A stretch of 6,615 nucleotides of DNA from CAMCXT01 sp046302715. Lineage in GTDB: Bacteria > Bacteroidota > Bacteroidia > M30B66. The notes under the pieces are model-generated. The model was given only the letters and a program-made list of their open reading frames with translations. It was not told where the DNA came from and did no database searches. Positions within the stretch are counted from its first letter, which is position 1. Every line of letters begins with the position of its first letter. The position numbers were made by a program, and so were the translations under genes. Below are positions 1-5,015 of this stretch, piece after piece. The stretch is taken from NCBI GenBank assembly GCA_046302715.1, contig JBKCHQ010000037.1:1-6615 (forward strand), read 5' to 3'.

Positions 1-216
1 TTTGAATTCTCCTTCTGCTTTACCGTTCACATATTTTTCAATACCTTCTAACTGCCCGTTTTTGTGATACCATTTGAATTCTCCTTCTTCTTTACCGTTC
101 ACATATTTTTTAATTTCTTCTAACTGCCCGTTTTCGTGATACCATTTGAATTCTCCTTCTGCATTACCATTCACATATTTTCCAATACTTTTTAACTGCC
201 CGTTTTCGTAATATGA
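1..216 (-). repeat. 72-bp tandem repeats encoding MORN-type units
   Basis: Three in-frame 72-bp units lie at 1-72, 73-144 and 145-216. Units 1 and 2 differ at about 5 of 72 positions by hand alignment, while unit 3 is more diverged. Each encodes one 24-residue repeat. The array may continue past the left edge. The near-identity of the outer units suggests recent duplication, so copy number could vary between strains. Confidence 0.85.
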
Positions 217-405
217 ATTATCACTGCCATGCAGAATGGTATCACCATCAATTACATTACCATGATAAATCCTCTTTAACTTTTGATTTGTATATTTTTC
301 GGTAAATTCTCTAGCAGCCGTTTTTTGTGAATTATCAGTGCTACAACCTATCAACAGTAAAACTATAGAAAAAAAAAGTGCCGAAATATTTGTTTTTAGT
401 TTCAT
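1..405 (-). CDS. MORN_2/YwqK-like repeat lipoprotein (C-terminus beyond window)
   Basis: The minus-strand frame is open from ATG at 405-403 to the window edge, giving 135 codons with no stop, so the gene is partial. It starts MKLKTNISALFF, followed by a hydrophobic stretch and a lipobox LIGC with the lipidated Cys at residue 21: a lipoprotein signal peptide. After about 40 unrecognised residues come 24-residue repeats built on the pattern YxNGQLxxIxKYVNGxxEGEFKW. This is the MORN_2 type (PF07661), often annotated as 'toxin-antitoxin system YwqK family antitoxin'. That name is inherited and does not show an antitoxin role; a membrane-anchored repeat protein of unknown function is the safer reading. 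No toxin gene is visible. A near-consensus -7 element (437-444) and a palindrome (454-469) lie upstream. The family call is fairly sure; the function is unknown. Confidence 0.85.
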   Translation of the reverse strand, partial: MKLKTNISALFFSIVLLLIGCSTDNSQKTAAREFTEKYTNQKLKRIYHGNVIDGDTILHGSDNSYYENGQLKSIGKYVNGNAEGEFKWYHENGQLEEIKKYVNGKEEGEFKWYHKNGQLEGIEKYVNGKAEGEFK

Positions 406-436
406 AATGTTTATTGACTTTAATTTTTGCTGACTA

Positions 437-444
437 CAATATTA
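437..444 (-). promoter_or_regulatory. candidate -7 element for the MORN-repeat lipoprotein
   Basis: The minus strand reads TAATATTG, one mismatch from the Bacteroidota -7 consensus TAnnTTTG. It lies about 32 bases before the ATG at 405. No clear -33 TTG is seen upstream, so the call is tentative. Confidence 0.3.
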
Positions 445-453
445 GCGAAATAT

Positions 454-469
454 ATGTATTAGAATACAT
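454..469. promoter_or_regulatory. perfect 7-bp-arm palindrome, possible operator
   Basis: ATGTATT and AATACAT flank a two-base centre (AG). The dyad ends nine bases upstream of the candidate -7 element at 437-444, so it lies between where the -7 and -33 elements of the minus-strand lipoprotein gene would be. That is a usual place for a repressor site. The loop is too short for a good RNA hairpin, which favours a protein site. The assignment is inference from position and symmetry only. Confidence 0.35.
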
Positions 470-501
470 TAAAGACTTCGGCTCAATTGAGATGAGGTTG
501 G

Positions 502-533
502 AAATAAAAATGGGGACAATTGCCCCCACTTTT
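502..533 (-). terminator. strong intrinsic terminator
   Basis: On the minus strand a stem of about 12 pairs (two G-U) closes an AATT tetraloop: GTGGGGGC pairs with GTCCCCAT, extended by AAAA/TTTT. It is followed by TTTTTATTT. On the plus strand the two wobbles become A-C mismatches, so the minus orientation is favoured. No gene ends just upstream on that strand, which is why it is tied to the candidate RNA. Confidence 0.6.
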
Positions 534-620
534 AAATTTTTACCTAGTAGGTAAGGAATTTCAACCTGTGTCGGGTTTCGCCAGACACAATATGGATAAT
601 TTCGGTTGGTAGTATCTACC
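502..620 (-). ncRNA. candidate structured small RNA or attenuator leader
   Basis: Read on the minus strand, about 119 bases contain a chain of stem-loops: GGTAG/CTACC (620-608), TGTGTC/GACACA (589-567) enclosed by CAACC/GGTTG (608-604 with 566-562), TTACC/GGTAA (554-540), and a terminator hairpin (533-507). A perfect -7 match (TAAATTTG, 633-626) sits about 6 bases before the first stem. A promoter, structured body and terminator in order resemble an independent small RNA. The same layout fits an attenuated leader, because the minus-strand lipoprotein gene begins about 100 bases past the terminator. A 64-codon frame overlaps it but runs through the terminator and looks non-coding. It matches no RNA family I recognise. 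Confidence 0.45.
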
Positions 621-625
621 ATTTT

Positions 626-633
626 CAAATTTA
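626..633 (-). promoter_or_regulatory. candidate -7 element for the small RNA/leader
   Basis: The minus strand reads TAAATTTG, an exact match to TAnnTTTG, placing a transcript start near 619, at the first hairpin. No TTG is found at the expected -33 distance, so only half of the promoter is supported. Confidence 0.4.
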
Positions 634-677
634 ATACATAATTGGATTTGCAGGAAGTTTAGAAGCGCAGTATTTTT

Positions 678-685
678 TACTTTTG
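678..685 (+). promoter_or_regulatory. -7 promoter element of the protease-FISUMP gene
   Basis: TACTTTTG matches TAnnTTTG exactly and ends 17 bases before the ATG at 702, implying a leader of about 10 bases. A TTTG at 647-650 lies upstream, but its 27-base spacer is too long for a standard -33 element. Confidence 0.5.
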
Positions 686-701
686 GTGTATTCCTGTTCA
701 T

Positions 702-2012
702 ATGCCGCCTCAAATCAAGATTCTCAGTTTTCTCTTTTTCTTTCTTCTGTCAATGGTAAATATCACAGCCCAAACCATTAAAATGGAGAAGGATGGGGGT
801 GTTTACAAAGTGCCTTGTAAGGTTAACGGACTGGCCCTGAAATTCATTTTTGACACCGGTGCCAGTGGTGTTTCTATTTCAGCCACCGAAGCATTTTTTA
901 TGATTAAAAATGGGTATCTAAATGAAGATGATTTGGGTGGAAGCGAATATTACAGAATAGCCAACGGAGATATTGCCGAAGGAACAAAGGTTACGTTGAG
1001 AAAAATTGAGATTGGCGATAAGGTGTTATTCAACGTTAAGGCCTCCATTGTACATTCTATTGATGCCCCCCTTTTATTAGGACAAAGTGTTATGGAGCGT
1101 TTGGGGCAGTTTACTATTGATTATGCGACCAACTCTTTAATTATAGGAAAGCAGGATGTTTTAAAATCTGCAGAATATAATCTAGCAAAAGAGAAAGCGG
1201 CAAAGGAGGCTTCCGAACGTAAAGCTAAAGAAGATGCAGAAAAAGCTCGTTTGAAGATGGAGGCCAAAGCATATGCTGATTCCCTCAACATGCTAAAAGA
1301 GAAAGCGGCAAAGGAGGCTTCCGAACGTAAAGCTAAAGAAGATGCAGAAAAAGCTCGTTTGGAGAGGTTGACAAAGACTCGAAAAGATTCTCTGCGTTCA
1401 ATAGAAGAGTTTAAGGTAAAGAATTATCAAAAACAATCTAAGATTTATGAATCTGTATCAATTGGAAATCAAGTTTGGATGTCTGAGAATTTAAATGAGG
1501 GTTTTTTTAGAAATGGAGACACTATACAAAATGCAAAGGCTGCAATAGAATGGGAAAAAGCATACATTAATAAACAACCTGCGTGGTGTTATTACGAAAA
1601 TGACTCTGAAAATGAACTAAAATATGGGAAGTTGTATAATTGGTATGCCGTAACAGACCCCCGTGGCCTTTGTCCTGTGGGCTGGCATATACCTAGTTAC
1701 GAAGATTGGAACATCTTAAAAGATTCACTAGGTGGCGCAGATGTTGCCGGAGGGAAAATGAAATCTATTTCAGGCTGGAATTCTCATAATATATTTTCTA
1801 ACAACGAAAGCGGGTTTTCAGGATTGCCGGGTGGCTATCGCACCAATTATGGGACATTTTTGGTTTTTGGGGACTACGGACTTTGGTGGAGTACTTCAGA
1901 GGCCGATGGAACAAATGCATGGTATCGCTCATTGAAGTACTCTAATAACTCCGTAAGCAGGACCAATTATTCTAAGGGTAATGGGCTCTCTGTGCGCTGC
2001 CTCAGGGATTAA
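702..2012 (+). CDS. secreted retropepsin-like aspartic protease / FISUMP fusion protein
   Basis: A 436-residue protein with three parts. Residues 1-24 are a Sec signal peptide ending in ITAQ. Residues about 25-150 look like a single-lobe retropepsin-type aspartic protease: the catalytic triplet is FDTGAS at 50-55, and the second conserved segment LLLGQSVMERL lies at 124-134. Such proteases act as dimers. Residues about 160-240 are a Lys/Glu/Ala-rich helix, probably coiled coil, with one segment duplicated exactly. Residues about 248-436 are a FISUMP domain: IGNQVWMSENL, then YNWYAVTDPRGLCPVGWHIPS, and a C-terminal LSVRCLRD. The protein is probably exported and may oligomerise through the helix, bringing protease lobes together; that is inference. 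The substrate is unknown. The start is set by the signal peptide and the promoter 17 bases upstream. Confidence 0.85.
   Translation: MPPQIKILSFLFFFLLSMVNITAQTIKMEKDGGVYKVPCKVNGLALKFIFDTGASGVSISATEAFFMIKNGYLNEDDLGGSEYYRIANGDIAEGTKVTLRKIEIGDKVLFNVKASIVHSIDAPLLLGQSVMERLGQFTIDYATNSLIIGKQDVLKSAEYNLAKEKAAKEASERKAKEDAEKARLKMEAKAYADSLNMLKEKAAKEASERKAKEDAEKARLERLTKTRKDSLRSIEEFKVKNYQKQSKIYESVSIGNQVWMSENLNEGFFRNGDTIQNAKAAIEWEKAYINKQPAWCYYENDSENELKYGKLYNWYAVTDPRGLCPVGWHIPSYEDWNILKDSLGGADVAGGKMKSISGWNSHNIFSNNESGFSGLPGGYRTNYGTFLVFGDYGLWWSTSEADGTNAWYRSLKYSNNSVSRTNYSKGNGLSVRCLRD
1187..1361 (+). repeat. 67-bp perfect direct repeat inside the helical linker
   Basis: Bases 1187-1253 and 1295-1361 are identical over 67 bp with an offset of 108 bp (36 codons), so the duplication keeps frame. 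Both encode the charged segment KAAKEASERKAKEDAEK and its flanks. Perfect identity, including synonymous sites, indicates a recent duplication or gene conversion. Recombination between copies would remove 36 residues without a frameshift. Confidence 0.9.
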
Positions 2013-2100
2013 ATACCCTCAATTATTCCCTTTACATTTCATTACCTCTCCATCCCTAAAATCACCCCCCCTCTTTTTTTGACCAGTTTCGAGGTGGAGA

Positions 2101-2182
2101 CATACCCCTTTTTTACCCTTATCGACCTTAAAACCTACCTAGTGTTTCTTAAACTCGGTGGTTTTTGGCAAGGAGGGGTATG
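2101..2182. repeat. nested inverted repeats around the intergenic terminator
   Basis: CATACCCCT (2101-2109) is matched by AGGGGTATG (2174-2182), a perfect 9-bp inverted repeat enclosing the hairpin at 2130-2165. No target-site duplication flanks it, and the internal sequence shows no coding capacity. It could be an outer stem stabilising the terminator or the remains of a small inverted-repeat element. Confidence 0.5.
2130..2166 (+). terminator. intrinsic, probably bidirectional terminator
   Basis: AAAACC pairs with GGTTTT, then (after a bulged T) ACC with GGT, and at the tip GTTT with AAAC around a CTT loop. A TTTTT run ends the plus-strand hairpin, 118 bases after the protease-FISUMP stop. 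The opposite strand also ends in TTTT, so it could stop transcripts coming from the convergent tRNA. Confidence 0.55.
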
Positions 2183-2187
2183 CGAAT

Positions 2188-2211
2188 TTACTGCACACTT
2201 TACTGCACACT
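2188..2211. repeat. 12-bp tandem repeat near the tRNA 3' end
   Basis: TTACTGCACACT occurs twice without a gap (2188-2199 and 2200-2211). It lies about 63 bases past the 3' end of the tRNA gene. Short direct repeats in this position can be arm-type recombinase sites, but no integrase is visible here. Confidence 0.6.
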
Positions 2212-2212
2212 T

Positions 2213-2233
2213 GGTAAATTTTTGAGATTTACC
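2213..2233. repeat. hairpin GGTAAAT/ATTTACC downstream of the tRNA
   Basis: Perfect 7-bp arms (2213-2219 and 2227-2233) enclose a 7-base loop. Neither strand has a T-run directly after it, so it is not a standard terminator. An alternative pairing AATTTTT/AAAAATT overlaps it. Confidence 0.4.
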
Positions 2234-2253
2234 GAAAAATTCGAAATCGTAAT

Positions 2254-2270
2254 ATATTGACAATCAATAT
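2254..2270. repeat. palindrome abutting the tRNA-Arg 3' end
   Basis: ATATTGA and TCAATAT form perfect 7-bp arms around CAA, ending four bases from the tRNA discriminator base. It may help 3' end processing or termination of the tRNA, or be part of an attachment site. No T-run follows immediately on the minus strand. Confidence 0.4.
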
Positions 2271-2273
2271 TTG

Positions 2274-2345
2274 TGGCTCCGGCAGGAATCGAACCTGCAT
2301 CTAGAGTTTAGGAAACTCCTATTCTATCCATTGAACTACGGTGCC
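2274..2345 (-). tRNA. tRNA-Arg (anticodon CCT)
   Basis: The minus strand folds into a 72-base cloverleaf: acceptor GGCACCG/CGGAGCC, D stem GTTC/GAAT (one G-T pair), anticodon stem GGAGT/ACTCT around loop TTCCTAA, a 4-base variable loop AGAT, and T arm GCAGG-TTCGATT-CCTGC. The anticodon CCT reads AGG codons (arginine). The discriminator is A and no CCA is encoded, so CCA must be added enzymatically. One oddity is that acceptor positions 4 and 69 are both A, a mismatch in the middle of the stem. Arginine tRNA genes are frequent integration sites for islands. Confidence 0.95.
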
Positions 2346-2355
2346 AATAGGAGCG

Positions 2356-2387
2356 CAAATTACTTCAGAAATTCGGTTAAAAACAAT
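2356..2387 (-). promoter_or_regulatory. candidate promoter of tRNA-Arg
   Basis: On the minus strand ATTG (2387-2384) is followed, after 21 bases, by TAATTTG (2362-2356), one base shorter than TAnnTTTG. The transcript would start a few bases before the tRNA. The -33 part overlaps the hairpin at 2377-2396. Confidence 0.35.
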
Positions 2388-2396
2388 GGTTTTTAA
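2377..2396 (-). terminator. weak terminator hairpin after the glucosaminidase gene
   Basis: TTAAAAAC and GTTTTTAA form perfect 8-bp arms around a 4-base loop, 25 bases past the stop codon at 2422. The stem is almost all A-T, so it is weak as an intrinsic terminator, but its place between the gene and the tRNA fits. Confidence 0.45.
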
Positions 2397-2421
2397 AAAT
2401 CTCCCCGCTCGCTATTGCAGG

Positions 2422-2841
2422 CTATTTTTTGCTGCAGTTTACTTCGGGTACATCAACACGCAGCGATTTTAACTTGCTTACATATTCCTTCGATGTAGCA
2501 TATTTTACCCGAACCAGAAATTTATAATAGTCTTCGTTTGGATCCTTATACCGCTTTTCCTGCCACTTTTTATAATATTCCACACTTTCCTGCCAGCTAT
2601 TAAAGGTCATATACGTTTTGGTATGCCTAAACCCAAACAAATTATGTCGGTTACGACAATAATCCGACTTAAACCAGCCCGTTTCCCAAATGGCCTGGCG
2701 CAACACGATCTCGGGATGCTGAATCTCGCAGCATTTTATGTAAGTGTATATTTCCTCGATTTGCTTTTTTAACGCTTCGTTTTTTTGTGCATTTAGGCAT
2801 TGGCCCAATACGATTCCTAAAATAATAAATGCCGACTTCAT
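2422..2841 (-). CDS. secreted glucosaminidase-type peptidoglycan hydrolase
   Basis: A 139-residue protein starting at ATG 2841-2839. It begins MKSAFIILGIVLGQCLNAQ, a Sec signal peptide cleaved near the Ala-Gln; Gln before the Cys argues against a lipobox. The rest matches the small glucosaminidase domain (PF01832, GH73/FlgJ-like): LRQAIWETGWF with the likely catalytic Glu at residue 53, NLFGF at 67-71, and FLVRVKYATSKEYVSKL near 109-124. The family hydrolyses the glycan strands of peptidoglycan at GlcNAc bonds. The length is close to a bare catalytic domain, with no LysM or other binding module, so it probably works in the periplasm. An upstream in-frame ATG at 2862 is rejected because it falls inside the promoter at 2860-2867. 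It is divergent from the next gene. Confidence 0.85.
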   Translation of the reverse strand: MKSAFIILGIVLGQCLNAQKNEALKKQIEEIYTYIKCCEIQHPEIVLRQAIWETGWFKSDYCRNRHNLFGFRHTKTYMTFNSWQESVEYYKKWQEKRYKDPNEDYYKFLVRVKYATSKEYVSKLKSLRVDVPEVNCSKK

Positions 2842-2859
2842 AGAAACATAATAATCAGG

Positions 2860-2867
2860 CAAATATA
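2860..2867 (-). promoter_or_regulatory. -7 promoter element of the glucosaminidase gene
   Basis: The minus strand reads TATATTTG, an exact TAnnTTTG match ending 19 bases before the ATG at 2841. The spacing resembles that of the protease-FISUMP gene, and it decides the start of this gene. Confidence 0.5.
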
Positions 2868-2920
2868 TGAATTAATGGCATCTGTTTATGTAATCTCTGC
2901 CGAATGTGTTTCTTTGCAGT

Positions 2921-3808
2921 ATGAAACGCTCTGCCTTTATCATTTGTCTTATCGCTATTATCATTGCCTCGTGTAGCAGCGGATCTTCAGATAAAAAATA
3001 CCGTATTGCATTTCTCGACGCCTTTGAAGATGCCACACTGGCCGAGGCTAAAAAAGGTTTTTTTGTGGCGCTTAAAGACAGTGGATTTACGCCCGAAACC
3101 AATCTCGAAGTGCTATACCGAAACGCACAGGGCGATATTCCGGCCCTTACCCAATCGGTAGATTATTTTATTGCCCAGCAGGTGGATTTAATTGCTTGCA
3201 ATGCCACACTTTCTACCGTTTCGGCGGCTAAAAAAACCAATAAAGTGCCCATCTGTATGATGGTGAGTCCAAGTCCCGAAATTGCCGGTCTCGTAGATAA
3301 AAATGGAAAACCACAGGCCAATCTTTTTGGCGTTTACGAAACCCTCGAATACATCGATACGGCTTTTTCCTTGATTAAGGAATTACGTCCCGATGCCCGC
3401 AAGGTAGGCACCATCATCAACCAAAGCGAGCCGCAAAGTGTTGATGCGTTAAAACGAATACAGACTGCCGCCGCCCGCTCCGGACTCGAACTTATAGTGT
3501 TGCCGGCATCCAGTTCGGCCGATACCCGCCTTATTACCGAGCAGCTTGCCAATCAGGGTATGGAGGTGTTTTTTGCCTTGCCCGACAATACCATTTTTGC
3601 CTCCTTCGAAACCATCGCTGCGGTGTGTAAAGGAAAAAACATCCCCATACTTACCTCCGAAGCCGGTTTAATGGCGCGTGGAGCGAATATGGCCTTTGGT
3701 GCCGATATCTATCAATGGGGCTATGATGCCGGATGCGAAGCGGTTAAATTCCTAAAAACAGGCAAACTACCCCCTCCCATAAAAGTTAAAACCCGTAAAA
3801 AACGATAA
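2921..3808 (+). CDS. ABC transporter substrate-binding lipoprotein, TrpX/PF04392 type
   Basis: A 295-residue protein starting at ATG 2921, which gives MKRSAFIICLIAIIIASC, a clean lipoprotein signal with lipidated Cys18; the in-frame ATG at 2906 only adds five residues before the n-region. The mature part follows the ABC_sub_bind fold: KYRIAFLDAF, then ALTQSVDYFIAQQVDLIACNAT, KVGTIINQSEPQS at the hinge to lobe two, and IPILTSEAGLMARGANMAFGADIYQWGYDAG near the end. Family members bind aromatic amino acids or other small solutes for import; the ligand here is unknown. Normally a permease and ATPase follow, but here the next gene is an unrelated FISUMP protein. The C-terminus stops at PPIKVKTRKKR, apparently about 20 residues earlier than I expect for the family. 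A GTTTCTTTGC motif lies just before the ATG. Confidence 0.85.
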   Translation: MKRSAFIICLIAIIIASCSSGSSDKKYRIAFLDAFEDATLAEAKKGFFVALKDSGFTPETNLEVLYRNAQGDIPALTQSVDYFIAQQVDLIACNATLSTVSAAKKTNKVPICMMVSPSPEIAGLVDKNGKPQANLFGVYETLEYIDTAFSLIKELRPDARKVGTIINQSEPQSVDALKRIQTAAARSGLELIVLPASSSADTRLITEQLANQGMEVFFALPDNTIFASFETIAAVCKGKNIPILTSEAGLMARGANMAFGADIYQWGYDAGCEAVKFLKTGKLPPPIKVKTRKKR

Positions 3809-3871
3809 GCGTTGCTGCCCGCCTAGTTTCAAACATAAGTTAAAGTGCAATTTGTACATTGCATTCAAATT

Positions 3872-4771
3872 ATGCCACCTAGAATTATGAATGTTAAATT
3901 ATACGTTATTTTATCGGTTTTGCTGCTCCGGTATGGAATCACTGCTGCACAATATCTCCATACGGTTCATCCGCCTGGGGCTTCCGATTCGAAGCCGGTT
4001 TTGGCCATCGACAGCATCCGCTTCAACACTTCGCTTAATCAGATGGAAATTGTTGAAATTAACGGACAAACCAGCAGCTATGATTTGGGAACTATTGATA
4101 GTGCCGTGTTTAATCTCGTTCCTAAACATCTGCACAGTTGCGGTGCCGATTCGGTACATAACGAAAGTTTAGAATACGGTTTAATGGCCGACCAACAGGG
4201 CAACTATTACAAGACTATTACCATTAATAATACTATCTGGATGGCCGAAAATTTGCGCACTTCGGTATTTCGTAATGGGGCATTAATAACCAATGTACAG
4301 GCCATGGATCAATGGTCAAGTACCAATGAGCCCGCCTGGGTACATTACAATAACGACTCCACCTTTGATTGTCCTTATGGCATACTTTATAACTGGTATG
4401 CGGTGAGCCATCCCGCCGGTTTATGCCCTACGGGTTGGCATGTGCCCAATAACGCCGAATACGATGCCCTGTTTATTGCATTGGGAGGTCCGTTTGGTGC
4501 GGGAAATCGCATGAAAACGGTTGGTGATTTATACTGGCTTCCATCAAACACCGGCGCCGATAACAGTTGCGGCTTTAGCGCTGTTGGAGCAGGGCGACGA
4601 TTTTTTTACGGCGATTTTGATGCGCTACGATACGAAGAAGTGTTGTGGCACGCTAACGCATTTGATGCCAACAGTGCTTGGGTACACGGCGTAAGTGCCG
4701 ATATGTCTTCGGCAAATCTCAGCATTTATCCCAAAAGAACAGGGTTCGCAGTGCGCTGCGTGAAAGATTAG
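3872..4771 (+). CDS. secreted FISUMP-domain protein
   Basis: From ATG 3872 the protein has 299 residues: a signal peptide to about residue 27 (ending ITAAQ), a short segment with IDSIRFN and IDSAVFNL (residues about 46-82), and a FISUMP domain at about 88-299. Landmarks are HSCGADSVH, DQQGNYYKTITINNTIWMAENL, LYNWYAVSHPAGLCPTGWHVP and the C-terminal FAVRCVKD. The domain has no known enzymatic activity. In-frame ATGs exist at 3845 and 3887. I chose 3872 because it begins MPPRI, like MPPQI in the other FISUMP protein, and TTTG (3851-3854) lies 18 bases upstream, the spacing seen at two other genes. 3887 remains possible. It follows the substrate-binding gene by 63 bases and could be co-transcribed. 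Confidence 0.85.
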   Translation: MPPRIMNVKLYVILSVLLLRYGITAAQYLHTVHPPGASDSKPVLAIDSIRFNTSLNQMEIVEINGQTSSYDLGTIDSAVFNLVPKHLHSCGADSVHNESLEYGLMADQQGNYYKTITINNTIWMAENLRTSVFRNGALITNVQAMDQWSSTNEPAWVHYNNDSTFDCPYGILYNWYAVSHPAGLCPTGWHVPNNAEYDALFIALGGPFGAGNRMKTVGDLYWLPSNTGADNSCGFSAVGAGRRFFYGDFDALRYEEVLWHANAFDANSAWVHGVSADMSSANLSIYPKRTGFAVRCVKD

Positions 4772-4975
4772 CCTTTTACCGTTACCACAATTCAATTGAA
4801 AAACTGATTATCCATAGATACGAGTATTCAATGTAAAACAAGGAGGTGCAGAGTTTAAAAATCCCCTTTACTTCAAAGCGATGTTTCAGATGCCATGCAC
4901 ATTCAGTTTTAAATTGATAAAACTTCAATCAGTAAAAAGCGTATTATTCATCCTGTCCAAAGTTTGATTTTTCGC

Positions 4976-4995
4976 AAATCGCATCTAAGCGATTT
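4976..4995. promoter_or_regulatory. hairpin/dyad upstream of the kinase operon
   Basis: AAATCGC and GCGATTT are perfect 7-bp arms around ATCTAA. The dyad ends about 20 bases before the candidate -7 element at 5016, so it spans or adjoins the -33 region, as an operator for a sugar regulator might. No T-run follows, which argues against a terminator. The role is inferred. Confidence 0.35.
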
Positions 4996-5015
4996 CTAAC
5001 TATATTCGTTGCCCG

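Noticed and set aside
1..216. Possible CRISPR-like array
   Set aside because: The units are contiguous 72-bp repeats without unique spacers, and they are in frame with a lipoprotein carrying MORN-type repeats.
434..628. 64-codon minus-strand reading frame
   Set aside because: It needs a TTG start (or ATG at 622), has no recognisable domain, runs straight through the strong terminator at 502-533, and its length is explained by a chain of palindromes. I read this stretch as RNA structure instead.
2842..2862. Upstream ATG (2862) as start of the glucosaminidase
   Set aside because: It lies inside the exact TAnnTTTG promoter match at 2860-2867, and the residues it adds precede a complete signal peptide.
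2872..3102. Minus-strand frame opposite the substrate-binding gene
   Set aside because: It overlaps the signal peptide and first lobe of a well-supported gene on the other strand and has no recognisable content. Similar shadow frames at 3334-3552, 3911-4159, 5000-5239, 5308-5505 and 5662-5913 were dropped for the same reason.
3845..3871. Upstream ATG (3845) as start of the second FISUMP gene
   Set aside because: It would put nine extra residues (MQFVHCIQI) before the signal peptide and would lie upstream of the TTTG element used by the preferred start.
4841..4848. AGGAGGTG, a perfect Shine-Dalgarno-like sequence
   Set aside because: No start codon lies within 5-12 bases, no reading frame follows, and none of the real genes here uses such a site.
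4880..4957. Short reading frame of about 25 codons beginning MFQMPC
   Set aside because: Too short, no family resemblance, no promoter or ribosome site, and it lies in an AT-rich gap.
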